Source: an uncultured Mycolicibacterium sp. (GTDB lineage: Bacteria; Actinomycetota; Actinomycetes; Mycobacteriales; Mycobacteriaceae). From it: a stretch of DNA of 33,455 nt. The DNA is taken from positions 1 through 33,455 of the forward strand of contig CAMFLL010000040.1 of NCBI GenBank assembly GCA_945957405.1, read 5' to 3'. Numbering within the stretch: the first letter of the stretch is position 1; each line of letters starts with the position of its first letter. This document shows positions 24,581 through 32,980 of the stretch, piece by piece. Below the pieces are notes generated by a model, which was given only the letters and a program-made list of their open reading frames with translations, was not told where the DNA came from and ran no database searches. The translations under genes were made by a program, and so were the position numbers.

Positions 24581-25234
24581 TCAGTCGGTTGGGTGCGGAG
24601 CGACGGGAAGGCCCTGCTCCGCGCGTGCGAGGAACGCGTCGTACATGGTCGAATCGGCCAGCAGGCCGTGCGAATACACCTCGAGGCTGGGCAGCAGCAT
24701 GTCCTCGGCGTAGTCGTGCAGGACCGCCCGCAGGTCGGACGGGTTGTCGTGCATCTGCAGGTACAGCATGAACCCGCCGCCGCCGGTGATCGCCAGAAAT
24801 CTGGCGCGGGCCTTGGGGTCTCGGCTCGGTTTGAGCGTTCCGGCGCGTACGCCTTCGTCGATGTACTGCTCGGCGTTGTCGATCATCGTGCGCCACAGCA
24901 CTTTTGCCAGGTCGCCGCCACTCTGCATGCTGCGCACCAGGTACGCCATCATGGGCGCGTACTCCTCGATCTCGGCGATCGCGGAGAACCACGCGGCGGG
25001 GTCGGATGTCTTCAACGATTCGCTCTTCGTTTCGCGCACCGTTTCGGCGACGAACTCGTCGCACGCCTTTCGCAGGCCGTCCTTGGAACCGTAGTGGTGG
25101 ATGACCAGGCCGGGACTGACGCCGGCGGCCTTGGCGATGGCCCGCACGCCGACCCCGAACCCGTTTTCTCCGAATTGGGCGATGGCCGCATCCCGGATCC
25201 GGGCGGCCGCCGTCAGATCATCGACTGAACGCAT
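24581..25234 (-). CDS. raaS: TetR-family regulator RaaS (Rv1219c-like)
   Basis: A 217-residue TetR repressor: helix-turn-helix in [20 protein letters not shown] then [20 protein letters not shown] (residues 11-50), followed by a large ligand-binding domain. In M. tuberculosis the equivalent Rv1219c (RaaS) represses its adjacent efflux genes. The start ATG 25234 is preceded by overlapping palindromes and a TAGCGT -10 box, so it is probably autoregulated and leaderless. It is the first gene of the TetR-ATPase-permease operon. Confidence 0.9.
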   Translation of the reverse strand: MRSVDDLTAAARIRDAAIAQFGENGFGVGVRAIAKAAGVSPGLVIHHYGSKDGLRKACDEFVAETVRETKSESLKTSDPAAWFSAIAEIEEYAPMMAYLVRSMQSGGDLAKVLWRTMIDNAEQYIDEGVRAGTLKPSRDPKARARFLAITGGGGFMLYLQMHDNPSDLRAVLHDYAEDMLLPSLEVYSHGLLADSTMYDAFLARAEQGLPVAPHPTD

Positions 25235-25235
25235 G

Positions 25236-25260
25236 TTTAGTACGCTAAACGCGCGTTCAG
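25236..25260 (-). promoter_or_regulatory. TetR operator overlapping the raaS -10 box
   Basis: Two overlapping palindromes: TTTAG-TACG-CTAAA (25236-25249, perfect) and CTAAACGCGCGTTCAG (25245-25260, one mismatched pair). The minus-strand -10 box TAGCGT (25247-25242) lies inside the first, 7 nt before ATG 25234. Repressor binding would block RNA polymerase directly. Confidence 0.7.
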
Positions 25261-25304
25261 CCTCGCGTCAAGGGGGTGATGCGTCAAGAAAAGGTAAAGA
25301 GTGT

Positions 25305-25970
25305 CTACTCGCGCGCAGCGGCGAGGATGCCGTCGCCCAGCGGAATCAGCACTGGGGTCAGGCGCTCGTCCTCGGCGATCAGTCGTGCCGCTTCACGGAC
25401 CGCTGTCACCTGGGCGTCGTGGGCCGATGGGTCGCCCGCCCGGCCGCCGAGCGCGGCGCGGTGCACGACGATGACGCCGCCGGCACGTAACAGGCGGATC
25501 CCCTCGACCACGAAATCGGGTTGATCCGCCGGATCGGCATCGATGAACACCAGGTCATAGGACTCGTCAGCCAGCCGGGTCAGCACTTCTTGGGCGCGGC
25601 CGCCGATCAGGCGGGTCCTGGACGGCCCGATACCGCCTTCGCTGAAGGCCTGCTTAGCCAGGCGCTGGTGCTCCGGTTCGATGTCGATGGTGGTGAGGAC
25701 GCCGTCGTCGCGCATGCCGGCGAGTAGCCACAGGCCACTGACACCGACACCTGTTCCGACCTCCACGAGGGCTTTGCCGCCGGACAGCCTGGCCAACATG
25801 CTCAGCAGTGCGCCGACCGCCGGCGTGACCGCCCCTGACCCGGTGTCGACCGAGCGTTCTCTGGCCGCGGCGAGTACCGCGTCCTCGGAAATCGATCCCT
25901 CGGCGTGGGTGAGCATTGCCTCGGCGCGATTCGAGGCGGCGGGGGCGTGGGTGGCGTCGTCAGTGCCCAT
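25305..25970 (-). CDS. SAM-dependent O-methyltransferase (Rv1220c-like)
   Basis: A 221-residue class I methyltransferase of the caffeoyl-CoA/catechol O-methyltransferase group: [20 protein letters not shown] (SAM loop, about residues 68-87), [14 protein letters not shown] (acidic ribose ligand), [16 protein letters not shown] (metal-binding Asp) and [14 protein letters not shown]. It matches Rv1220c, always next to sigE in mycobacteria, with unknown substrate. ATG 25970 is preceded by TACGCT at 6 nt on the minus strand, suggesting a leaderless transcript. Confidence 0.88.
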   Translation of the reverse strand: MGTDDATHAPAASNRAEAMLTHAEGSISEDAVLAAARERSVDTGSGAVTPAVGALLSMLARLSGGKALVEVGTGVGVSGLWLLAGMRDDGVLTTIDIEPEHQRLAKQAFSEGGIGPSRTRLIGGRAQEVLTRLADESYDLVFIDADPADQPDFVVEGIRLLRAGGVIVVHRAALGGRAGDPSAHDAQVTAVREAARLIAEDERLTPVLIPLGDGILAAARE

Positions 25971-25976
25971 AGCCGC

Positions 25977-25993
25977 AGCGTAGAGGTAACCTC
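25977..25993 (-). promoter_or_regulatory. Leaderless -10 box and adjacent palindrome before the O-methyltransferase gene
   Basis: Minus-strand TACGCT (25982-25977) is 6 nt from ATG 25970. Immediately upstream, GAGGT-A-ACCTC (25983-25993) is a perfect inverted repeat lying in the -10/-35 spacer, a plausible operator. Confidence 0.45.
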
Positions 25994-26131
25994 AGCGGTG
26001 CTGCATCAGGCGCGCCCGATGGCGCCGCGGTGGTGATCCACTACCGTCGGCAGCTCGACTCGCCCGGTCGACACGCCGATTCGGTACCGTTTTGTGACCG
26101 TCGTCGCAGTTCCGTAGGTTTCCGGCGGGCA

Positions 26132-26149
26132 TTCTCAGGGAAAGTTCAG
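26132..26149 (+). promoter_or_regulatory. Direct half-sites upstream of sigE, possible MprA box
   Basis: TTCTCAGGGAAAGTTCAG holds two TCAG motifs 11 bp apart, about 50 bp before the sigE start. In M. tuberculosis sigE is controlled by the two-component regulator MprA through loosely conserved direct repeats; the match here is suggestive only. Confidence 0.3.
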
Positions 26150-26194
26150 TTTGCTCATATACCCACCACAACCCGATGAACGACGGTAATTCGC

Positions 26195-26950
26195 ATGGAA
26201 CGTGGCGAACGCATGTTCGGGAATAGCGACCTGCAACTGCGTGTTGCCGGAGAGGACTACTTGCGAGCACCGCTGCGCAGTCAAGACCAGGAGGATCCGA
26301 CGAGCACCACCCTGATGGCCCCGACCAGCATGGCTCACATCGAGCAGGAGACCACTGAATGGGTCGAACCGTCCGATGAGCTGCAAGGCACCGCTGTGTT
26401 CGATGCGACCGGCGATGTCACCACCATGCCGTCGTGGGACGAACTGGTCCGCCAGCACGCCGACCGGGTGTACCGACTGGCCTACCGCCTCTCCGGGAAT
26501 CAGCACGACGCCGAGGACCTGACGCAGGAAACGTTCATCCGCGTGTTCCGGTCGGTGCAGAACTACCAGCCCGGCACGTTCGAAGGCTGGCTGCACCGCA
26601 TCACCACCAACCTGTTCCTCGACATGGTCCGTCGCCGCGGACGCATCCGCATGGAGGCGCTGCCGGAGGACTACGACCGGGTGCCCGCCGACGAGCCCAA
26701 CCCGGAGCAGATCTATCACGACTCGCGACTCAACGCCGATCTGCAGGCCGCGCTCGATTCACTGCCGCCGGAGTTCCGCGCCGCGGTGGTCCTGTGCGAT
26801 ATCGAAGGTCTGTCCTACGAGGAGATCGGGGCGACGCTGGGCGTGAAGCTCGGTACGGTTCGCAGCCGCATCCACCGCGGGCGGCAGGCGCTGCGTGACT
26901 ACCTCGCCGCGCACGCACCCAAGGACGACGTCACCGCTGACAAAGCCTGA
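26195..26950 (+). CDS. sigE: ECF RNA polymerase sigma factor SigE
   Basis: A 251-residue extracytoplasmic-function sigma factor. From residue 57 it is nearly identical to M. tuberculosis SigE ([20 protein letters not shown]). Region 2 spans about 84-150 ([20 protein letters not shown], then [20 protein letters not shown]) and region 4 about 185-240 ([20 protein letters not shown], then [20 protein letters not shown]). The N-terminal 56 residues are divergent, and in M. tuberculosis shorter isoforms start inside this region, so other starts (ATG at residue 7, 41 or 46) are possible. It directs envelope-stress transcription and is restrained by RseA. Confidence 0.96.
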   Translation: MERGERMFGNSDLQLRVAGEDYLRAPLRSQDQEDPTSTTLMAPTSMAHIEQETTEWVEPSDELQGTAVFDATGDVTTMPSWDELVRQHADRVYRLAYRLSGNQHDAEDLTQETFIRVFRSVQNYQPGTFEGWLHRITTNLFLDMVRRRGRIRMEALPEDYDRVPADEPNPEQIYHDSRLNADLQAALDSLPPEFRAAVVLCDIEGLSYEEIGATLGVKLGTVRSRIHRGRQALRDYLAAHAPKDDVTADKA

Positions 26951-27102
26951 CCCCGGGGAAGGCATCAGACATGGCGGAGTATCGCTATCAGGCTGCCAGG
27001 TTCGCGCGCTACATTCGTGGGGGTGCTGTTCAGCACGCCGGCCGGCAGACCAGCCTGCAAGGTGGGCGCGGGGCAGCCCGAGGGACAGAAGGGAGCCGGG
27101 TG

Positions 27103-27507
27103 ATGGTCGACCGTGGACATGTGTTCCGTCGGGCGTTCTCCTGGTTACCCGCACAATTCGCATCCCAGAGCGACGCGCCCGTCGGTGCACCCCGCCAGTT
27201 CGGCTCGACCGAGCACCTCTCCATCGAAGCCGTCGCCGCCTACGTCGACGGTGAGTTGCGGATGAAATCGCATCTGCGCGCCGCACACCACTTGTCGTTG
27301 TGCCCGCAGTGCGCCGCCGAAGTCGACACCCAGCGCCAGGCGCGGGAAGTGCTGCGCGACTCGTGTCCGATCAGCATCCCCAGCACGTTGCTGGGCATGT
27401 TGTCGCAGATCCCGCACGCACCGCTGACGCCGCCCGACGACGCCCAGCCACCTGTCACCGACCAGTTAGCTGACGAGCAGAGTCGCGACCGGCGGAAGCG
27501 CCGGTAG
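27103..27507 (+). CDS. rseA: Anti-sigma-E factor RseA
   Basis: A 134-residue protein with GHVFRRAFSWLPAQFASQSD and the zinc-anti-sigma (ZAS) motif HHLSLCPQC (His63, Cys67, Cys70), matching Rv1222. It binds and inhibits SigE; in M. tuberculosis it is released by phosphorylation and Clp proteolysis. ATG 27103 is chosen for the preceding GAAGGGAG and the homologous start; the frame is open upstream to 26971 but that stretch is unlike RseA. The 152-bp gap after sigE holds TACATT (27012-27017), a possible independent -10 box. Confidence 0.92.
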   Translation: MVDRGHVFRRAFSWLPAQFASQSDAPVGAPRQFGSTEHLSIEAVAAYVDGELRMKSHLRAAHHLSLCPQCAAEVDTQRQAREVLRDSCPISIPSTLLGMLSQIPHAPLTPPDDAQPPVTDQLADEQSRDRRKRR

Positions 27508-27517
27508 GGTGGACCAC

Positions 27518-27545
27518 GCCGGATCCGCAGGACGGGCCGGCTTTT
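27518..27545 (+). terminator. Intrinsic terminator between rseA and htrA
   Basis: GCCGG then TCCG pair with CGGG and CCGGC (9 bp, one bulged A, one G-U pair) around a CAGGA loop, followed by TTTT. It lies 10 nt after the rseA stop. This is the only hairpin in the window with a T-run. It could separate sigE-rseA from htrA-tatB or attenuate read-through. Confidence 0.5.
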
Positions 27546-27571
27546 GAGCTGGTCGAGCCAGTGTGACGTGA

Positions 27572-29086
<1,515 letters not shown>

Positions 29087-29512
29087 ATGTTCGCGAACGT
29101 CGGCTGGGGCGAGATGCTGATCCTGGTGGTCATCGGCCTGGTGGTGCTCGGGCCGGAACGTCTGCCCGGTGCCATCCGCTGGACGTCGAGCACGCTGCGG
29201 CAGGCCCGCGACTACATCAGCGGCGCCACCAGCCAGTTGCGCGATGATCTTGGTCCAGAATTCGATGATCTGCGCCAACCGTTGAGCGAGCTCAACAAGT
29301 TGCGGGGGATGACGCCGCGCGCAGCGATCACCAAGCACCTGCTCGACGGCGACGACTCGGTGTTCAGTGCGTTCCAGAACCCGCTCGACGCACCCGCGGA
29401 GAAACCGGTCAACGCGATCGTGCCGCCCGCCGCGGCCCAGCGATCGCCGGCCACGCCGGCATCGGAACCGCCGACGCCCGGCCCGACGCGGTTCGACACC
29501 GACGCCACCTGA
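29087..29512 (+). CDS. tatB: Sec-independent translocase subunit TatB
   Basis: A 141-residue protein with the TatA/B signature [20 protein letters not shown] then LGPERLPGA: a short N-terminal helix, then an amphipathic helix ([20 protein letters not shown]) and a Pro/Ala-rich tail. TatB receives twin-arginine precursors and hands them to TatC. The ATG directly follows the htrA TAG, so the pair is almost certainly co-translated. It converges on mrp with 7 bp between stops. Confidence 0.95.
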   Translation: MFANVGWGEMLILVVIGLVVLGPERLPGAIRWTSSTLRQARDYISGATSQLRDDLGPEFDDLRQPLSELNKLRGMTPRAAITKHLLDGDDSVFSAFQNPLDAPAEKPVNAIVPPAAAQRSPATPASEPPTPGPTRFDTDAT

Positions 29513-29519
29513 CCGACAG

Positions 29520-30662
29520 TCAGTGTCGCGTGGTGTCCAGCCCCAGCGACATGCCCGCCAGGCCCCGTTTACGCGCCGACAACGTGTCGGCGATGCTGCG
29601 GAATTCCTTGCCGGCTGCCGAGTCGGGCGCTGAAAGGACCAGCGGCACACCGGAATCCCCGGCTGTGACCAGTGCCGGATCGAGCGGCACCTGACCGAGC
29701 AGCGGCACGTCCGCTCCGACCGAGCGCGACAGGCTCTCGGCGACCTGTTTACCGCCGCCCTCCCCGAACACCTGCATGGTGGTGCCGTCGGGTAGCGCCA
29801 GCCCGGACATGTTCTCCACGACGCCGATGACACGCTGGCGCGTCTGCAGGGCGATCGCCCCGGCGCGTTCGGCCACCTCCGCGGCGGCGAGCTGCGGCGT
29901 GGTCACCACCAGGATCTCGGCGCCGGGAATCAGCTGGGCCACCGAGATCGCGACATCGCCGGTGCCGGGCGGTAGGTCCAACAGCAGGATGTCGAGATCG
30001 CCCCAGTAGACGTCGGCGAGGAACTGCTGCAGCGCCCGGTGCAGCATCGGCCCGCGCCACACCACCGGGGTGTTGCCTTGGGTGAACTGCGCGATCGAGA
30101 TGACCTTCACGTCGTGCGCGATGGGCGGCACGATCATCGAATCGACCTGCGTGGGACGGTCGTCGGTGCCCATCATCCGAGGCACGGAGTGGCCGTAGAT
30201 GTCGGCGTCGAGCAGTCCGACGGACAGGCCGCGTGCGGCCATGGCCGCCGCCAGGTTGACGGTGACGCTGGACTTGCCGACGCCGCCCTTGCCGGACGCC
30301 ACCGCGTACACCCGCGTGAGCGAACCGGGCTGGGCGAACGGAATCACTGGTTCGGCCGAATCGCCGCGCAGCTGTTTGCGCAGCTCCGCGCGTTGCTCGT
30401 CGTCCATCACGTCGAGGCTGACCCGCACGGCCCCGGTGCCGGGGACATCGGCGACGGCCTGCGTCACCGTCTGGCTGATCTCCGACTTCTTGGGACATGC
30501 CGCGGTGGTCAGGTAGATCTCGACGTGGACACCGGCGTCAGGCCCGACCTCGACGTTCTTGACCATGCCGAGTTCGGTGATCGGCCGTCGCAGCTCGGGG
30601 TCGATCACTTTCGCCAGCGCGGCGCGCACCTTGTCAGCGAGATCTGAGGAGTTGGTCATCAC
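29520..30662 (-). CDS. mrp: Mrp/NBP35-family P-loop iron-sulfur carrier ATPase
   Basis: A 380-residue protein with an N-terminal MIP18/DUF59 domain (VRAALAKVIDPELRRPITEL, residues 12-31) and a deviant Walker A SGKGGVGKSS (123-132). LLDADIYGHSVPRMMG and LLLDLPPGTGD are further ATPase motifs. Mrp proteins carry Fe-S clusters, normally on a C-terminal CPxC pair, but here the equivalent stretch is ENMSGLALPDGTTMQVFGEG with no cysteine; the one conserved Cys is in AACPKKS of the DUF59 domain. Start is GTG 30662, or ATG 30659 one codon later. It matches Rv1229c. Confidence 0.92.
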   Translation of the reverse strand: MMTNSSDLADKVRAALAKVIDPELRRPITELGMVKNVEVGPDAGVHVEIYLTTAACPKKSEISQTVTQAVADVPGTGAVRVSLDVMDDEQRAELRKQLRGDSAEPVIPFAQPGSLTRVYAVASGKGGVGKSSVTVNLAAAMAARGLSVGLLDADIYGHSVPRMMGTDDRPTQVDSMIVPPIAHDVKVISIAQFTQGNTPVVWRGPMLHRALQQFLADVYWGDLDILLLDLPPGTGDVAISVAQLIPGAEILVVTTPQLAAAEVAERAGAIALQTRQRVIGVVENMSGLALPDGTTMQVFGEGGGKQVAESLSRSVGADVPLLGQVPLDPALVTAGDSGVPLVLSAPDSAAGKEFRSIADTLSARKRGLAGMSLGLDTTRH

Positions 30663-30667
30663 CAGTC

Positions 30668-30673
30668 AGTCTA
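30668..30673 (-). promoter_or_regulatory. -10 box before mrp
   Basis: Minus-strand TAGACT lies 5 nt before GTG 30662 and 8 nt before ATG 30659, with no ribosome binding site; a leaderless transcript is likely. Confidence 0.4.
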
Positions 30674-30747
30674 GGTGGGTGACGAAGCGCCGAGGTACGA
30701 GGTGCGAGGAGGCCGCCAATTGGGCTCGGGTGGCGCCTTCCATGACG

Positions 30748-30806
30748 CCGAGACTGCGGTGACTGCGGGAAATCCACCTGAAATTGCGCACTCACCGCAG
30801 TCTCGG
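30748..30806. repeat. Dispersed palindrome, copy 3
   Basis: Left arm CCGAGACTGCGGTGACTGCG (30748-30767) pairs with CGCACTCACCGCAGTCTCGG (30787-30806) with one mismatch, around a 19-nt loop. Outside the arms CTTCCA(TGA)CG pairs with CGTGGAAG, lengthening the stem. Confidence 0.9.
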
Positions 30807-30880
30807 CGTGGAAGTGCGCGTCAGGCGACGGGACCGGGTGCCGGACCCAGCGGCTGGCTCGGGTGGAGTCTTCCATGACG

Positions 30881-30938
30881 CCGAGACTGCGGTGACTGCG
30901 GGAATCCAGCCGAAACTGCGCACTTACCGCAGTCTCGG
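30881..30938. repeat. Dispersed palindrome, copy 4
   Basis: Left arm CCGAGACTGCGGTGACTGCG (30881-30900) pairs with CGCACTTACCGCAGTCTCGG (30919-30938), with two imperfect positions, around an 18-nt loop. Its right arm ends 14 bp from the transglycosylase stop codon. Confidence 0.9.
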
Positions 30939-30952
30939 CGTGGAAGTGCGCG

Positions 30953-32320
30953 TCAGGCGACGGGACCGGGTGCCGGACCCAGTGGTCCCGGCGCCGGGCC
31001 GAGGGGGCCGGCAGGTGCCGGAGGCGCAACGGCCGGCTCGGGAATCACGGCTTCGGCGAGCAGTGGCGGCGGAGCAAGCGGGGCGAGCGGTGGGACCAGC
31101 GGCGCCGGCGCCGGTGCGATCGGGGGCGGTGGCAGCAGCCACGGCGGGGTCCACGGCGGTGGCACCGGTGCCGGTGCGGCCGGCGGCGGGTTGTTGCTGA
31201 TGCAGAACACCGCGCAAGGGGAAGCGGGTGCGGCGTCACCGTTGCCCAGTGCGGCTGCCGGTCCCGGCGGCACCGGCAGCTGATTGGCCACATCGGTCTG
31301 GCTGAGCCTCATCGACGGCACCTGCGCCAGGGGATCGCTGCTCGGCAGACCCGCGGCGTTGAGCGGCAGGTCGGGACCGAGCCCCTCGGGGTGATCGAGG
31401 TGGGCGTCGCTGATCGCGGGAATGGGTCCACTGATGGGCGGCAGGTTGACCGGCGCCACACCGGTGGCATACGACGCGGCCCAGCCCATCACATTGCGGG
31501 CGTAGGCGACCGAGTTGTTGTAGCGCAGGATCGCCGTCATCACCTGCGACGAATCACGCAGGTTCAAGTTGCCGCTGCACAGGTAGCGCGCCGCTGCCAG
31601 GGTGGCGTCGTACACGTTCTGAGGGTCGGCCTTGCCGTCGCCGTCACCGTCGGAGGCGTACCGCGACCACGTGCCGGGCAGGAACTGCATGGGTCCCATC
31701 GCGCGCGCGTAGGTGACGCGGCCATTGGCCTGGGCCGCCTGCACGATGACCTCGTTACCCGGCAGGGTGCCGTCGAGGGCAGGGCCATAGATGGGGTTGA
31801 CGGCCGTACCGCGGGAATCGGTGGCGCCGCCGTTGGCGTGCATGGATTCGATACGCCCGATGCCGGCCAGCAGGTTCCAGCTGACGCCGCAGTTGGGGTA
31901 GGCCCGCGACATCATGGACTCGGCGTTGCGGTAGGCGCTGAGGGCGATCGCAGGGATGCGCAGTGCGCCGGGTGATGACACCACCACGCTGGGTGGCGGT
32001 GCGGAACTGGTGGACGCGGCGATGTGGAAGCTCGCGGGCGGCCGTGCCACCGCGACGACCGTCGGGCCCGAGGTGTCCTTGGGCGTCGGTGCCACCGCGA
32101 CCAGAGGCGTGACGGCGGTGTCGTCGACGGCCGGGGTGCGGTCGGTCAGCCCCGGGCCGGACGCACCCACGGCTGCGGCGAGCATGAGCGGGGTGATCAC
32201 GGCCATTCCGGCGAACGCGGAACCGGAGGGGGCGCGCACGGCTCTGGACACGCGGTCCCGCGCAGCGGTCAGCGCCGCCACCAGGGCCGGGTGTGCACCC
32301 AAGCCGCCCCCTATGCGCAC
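30953..32320 (-). CDS. Secreted/anchored lytic transglycosylase (SLT_2/MltB-like, Rv1230c-like)
   Basis: A 455-residue protein starting at GTG 32320. A hydrophobic segment at about residues 36-55 (FAGMAVITPLMLAAAVGASG) acts as signal or anchor; a Pro/Thr/Val-rich linker follows. The transglycosylase domain (about 125-290) holds VSWNLLAGIGRIESMHANGG with catalytic Glu158, ARAMGPMQFLPGTWSRYASD and YDATLAAARYLCSGNLNL. It should cleave peptidoglycan to 1,6-anhydro products. The last 100 residues are Pro/Ala-rich with GPLGPAP repeats. The 3' end is part of a tandem duplication, and a CRP-like box lies upstream. Confidence 0.88.
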   Translation of the reverse strand: MRIGGGLGAHPALVAALTAARDRVSRAVRAPSGSAFAGMAVITPLMLAAAVGASGPGLTDRTPAVDDTAVTPLVAVAPTPKDTSGPTVVAVARPPASFHIAASTSSAPPPSVVVSSPGALRIPAIALSAYRNAESMMSRAYPNCGVSWNLLAGIGRIESMHANGGATDSRGTAVNPIYGPALDGTLPGNEVIVQAAQANGRVTYARAMGPMQFLPGTWSRYASDGDGDGKADPQNVYDATLAAARYLCSGNLNLRDSSQVMTAILRYNNSVAYARNVMGWAASYATGVAPVNLPPISGPIPAISDAHLDHPEGLGPDLPLNAAGLPSSDPLAQVPSMRLSQTDVANQLPVPPGPAAALGNGDAAPASPCAVFCISNNPPPAAPAPVPPPWTPPWLLPPPPIAPAPAPLVPPLAPLAPPPLLAEAVIPEPAVAPPAPAGPLGPAPGPLGPAPGPVA

Positions 32321-32363
32321 TCGACCGTCCTCAGAGAATCAGCATTCGCCCGTTTCGGGACCT

Positions 32364-32379
32364 TGTGAACCAAGTCACC
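32364..32379. promoter_or_regulatory. CRP-like site upstream of the transglycosylase gene
   Basis: TGTGA-ACCAAG-TCACC matches the mycobacterial CRP consensus TGTGA-N6-TCACA at nine of ten positions. It is centred about 50 bp upstream of GTG 32320. A further TGTGA (32391-32395) follows nearby. In M. tuberculosis CRP (Rv3676) controls other wall-hydrolase-related genes such as rpfA, so the context is plausible. Confidence 0.55.
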
Positions 32380-32419
32380 ATACATAGTCTTGTGACAGCT
32401 GTGGCAACAATGGTCACTG

Positions 32420-32980
32420 TTAACTCGGCGGACTCGGATCCGGTGCGGGCACATCGGACTTGGGCTGTTTCGCCTTGTCGCCCTTCTTCTGCTTTTCGGG
32501 CTTGCCGTCGAGCACCCGGTCCAGCCGTTCGGTGAGGTCTTCCAGCTCGTGCCGCAGGTAATCACGGGTCACCACCTCGCCGATGGCCAACCGCAGGGCG
32601 GCCAGTTCGCGGGCCAGGTATTCGGTGTCGGCCTTGGTCTGTTCGGCACGTCTGCGGTCCTCGTCGAGCGACACCCGGTCGCGGTTCTCCTGACGGTTCT
32701 GGGCCAGCAGGATCAGCGGTGCCGCGTACGCGGCCTGTGTGGAGAAAGCCAAGTTCAGCAAGATGAACGGGTAGGGATCCCAACGCAGCGTCACGGCGAA
32801 CAGATTCAGCAGGATCCAGACGATCACCACGACGGTCTGGATGGCCAGGTAGCGGCCGGTGCCCAGGAACCGCGCGATCGACTCGCTGACCCGGCCGACG
32901 GCCTCGACGTCAACGCGGGGCGTGAAATTACGCGACGTGCGAGGAGTGTCGAGCCGTCCGCGTGATGTGCCGTCGCTCAT
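32420..32980 (-). CDS. DUF1003 membrane protein (Rv1231c-like)
   Basis: A 186-residue protein with two membrane helices (YLAIQTVVVIVWILLNLFAV and PFILLNLAFSTQAAYAAPLI, about residues 44-90), then RQENRDRVSLDEDRRRAEQT and a charged coiled-coil and Lys/Pro-rich tail. The order WDPYPFILLNLAFSTQAAYAA is diagnostic of DUF1003. Its function is unknown. ATG 32980 overlaps the TGA of the upstream MgtE/CBS gene by ATGA; this coupling suggests a joint role, perhaps in divalent cation handling. Confidence 0.9.
   Translation of the reverse strand: MSDGTSRGRLDTPRTSRNFTPRVDVEAVGRVSESIARFLGTGRYLAIQTVVVIVWILLNLFAVTLRWDPYPFILLNLAFSTQAAYAAPLILLAQNRQENRDRVSLDEDRRRAEQTKADTEYLARELAALRLAIGEVVTRDYLRHELEDLTERLDRVLDGKPEKQKKGDKAKQPKSDVPAPDPSPPS

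Larger units (their letters stand above)
30723..30982. repeat. Tandem duplication of about 133 bp carrying palindrome copies 3 and 4
   Basis: GGCTCGGGTGG begins copy A at 30723 and copy B at 30856; identity runs to CCGGACCCAG (ends 30850 and 30982). Copy B contains the last codons and stop (30953) of the transglycosylase gene, and copy A holds a second noncoding version of the same 3' end. The copies differ by a few substitutions and one 1-bp indel. The 290-bp gap between mrp and the transglycosylase gene is mostly this duplication; no gene is seen in it. Confidence 0.9.

Noticed and set aside
24552..25064. N-terminal extension of the ABC ATPase frame
   Set aside because: It overlaps the TetR gene and has Arg-rich shadow composition; AGGAG before ATG 24551 sets the start.
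26943..26965. CCCCGGGG palindrome just after sigE as a terminator
   Set aside because: It is a self-complementary run without loop or U-tract and cannot form a useful hairpin.
26971..27102. N-terminal extension of RseA from ATG 26971
   Set aside because: The extra 44 residues do not look like RseA, and a ribosome binding site precedes ATG 27103.
29514..29528. Small hairpin CGACA-GTCAG-TGTCG between tatB and mrp
   Set aside because: Only five base pairs, overlapping the mrp stop codon and with no U-tract; expected by chance.
30784..31200. Plus-strand open frame with repeated RTHRSLGVEVRVRRRDRVPD peptides
   Set aside because: The peptide repeat is only the DNA tandem duplication and palindrome read in one frame, running into the antisense of the transglycosylase gene.
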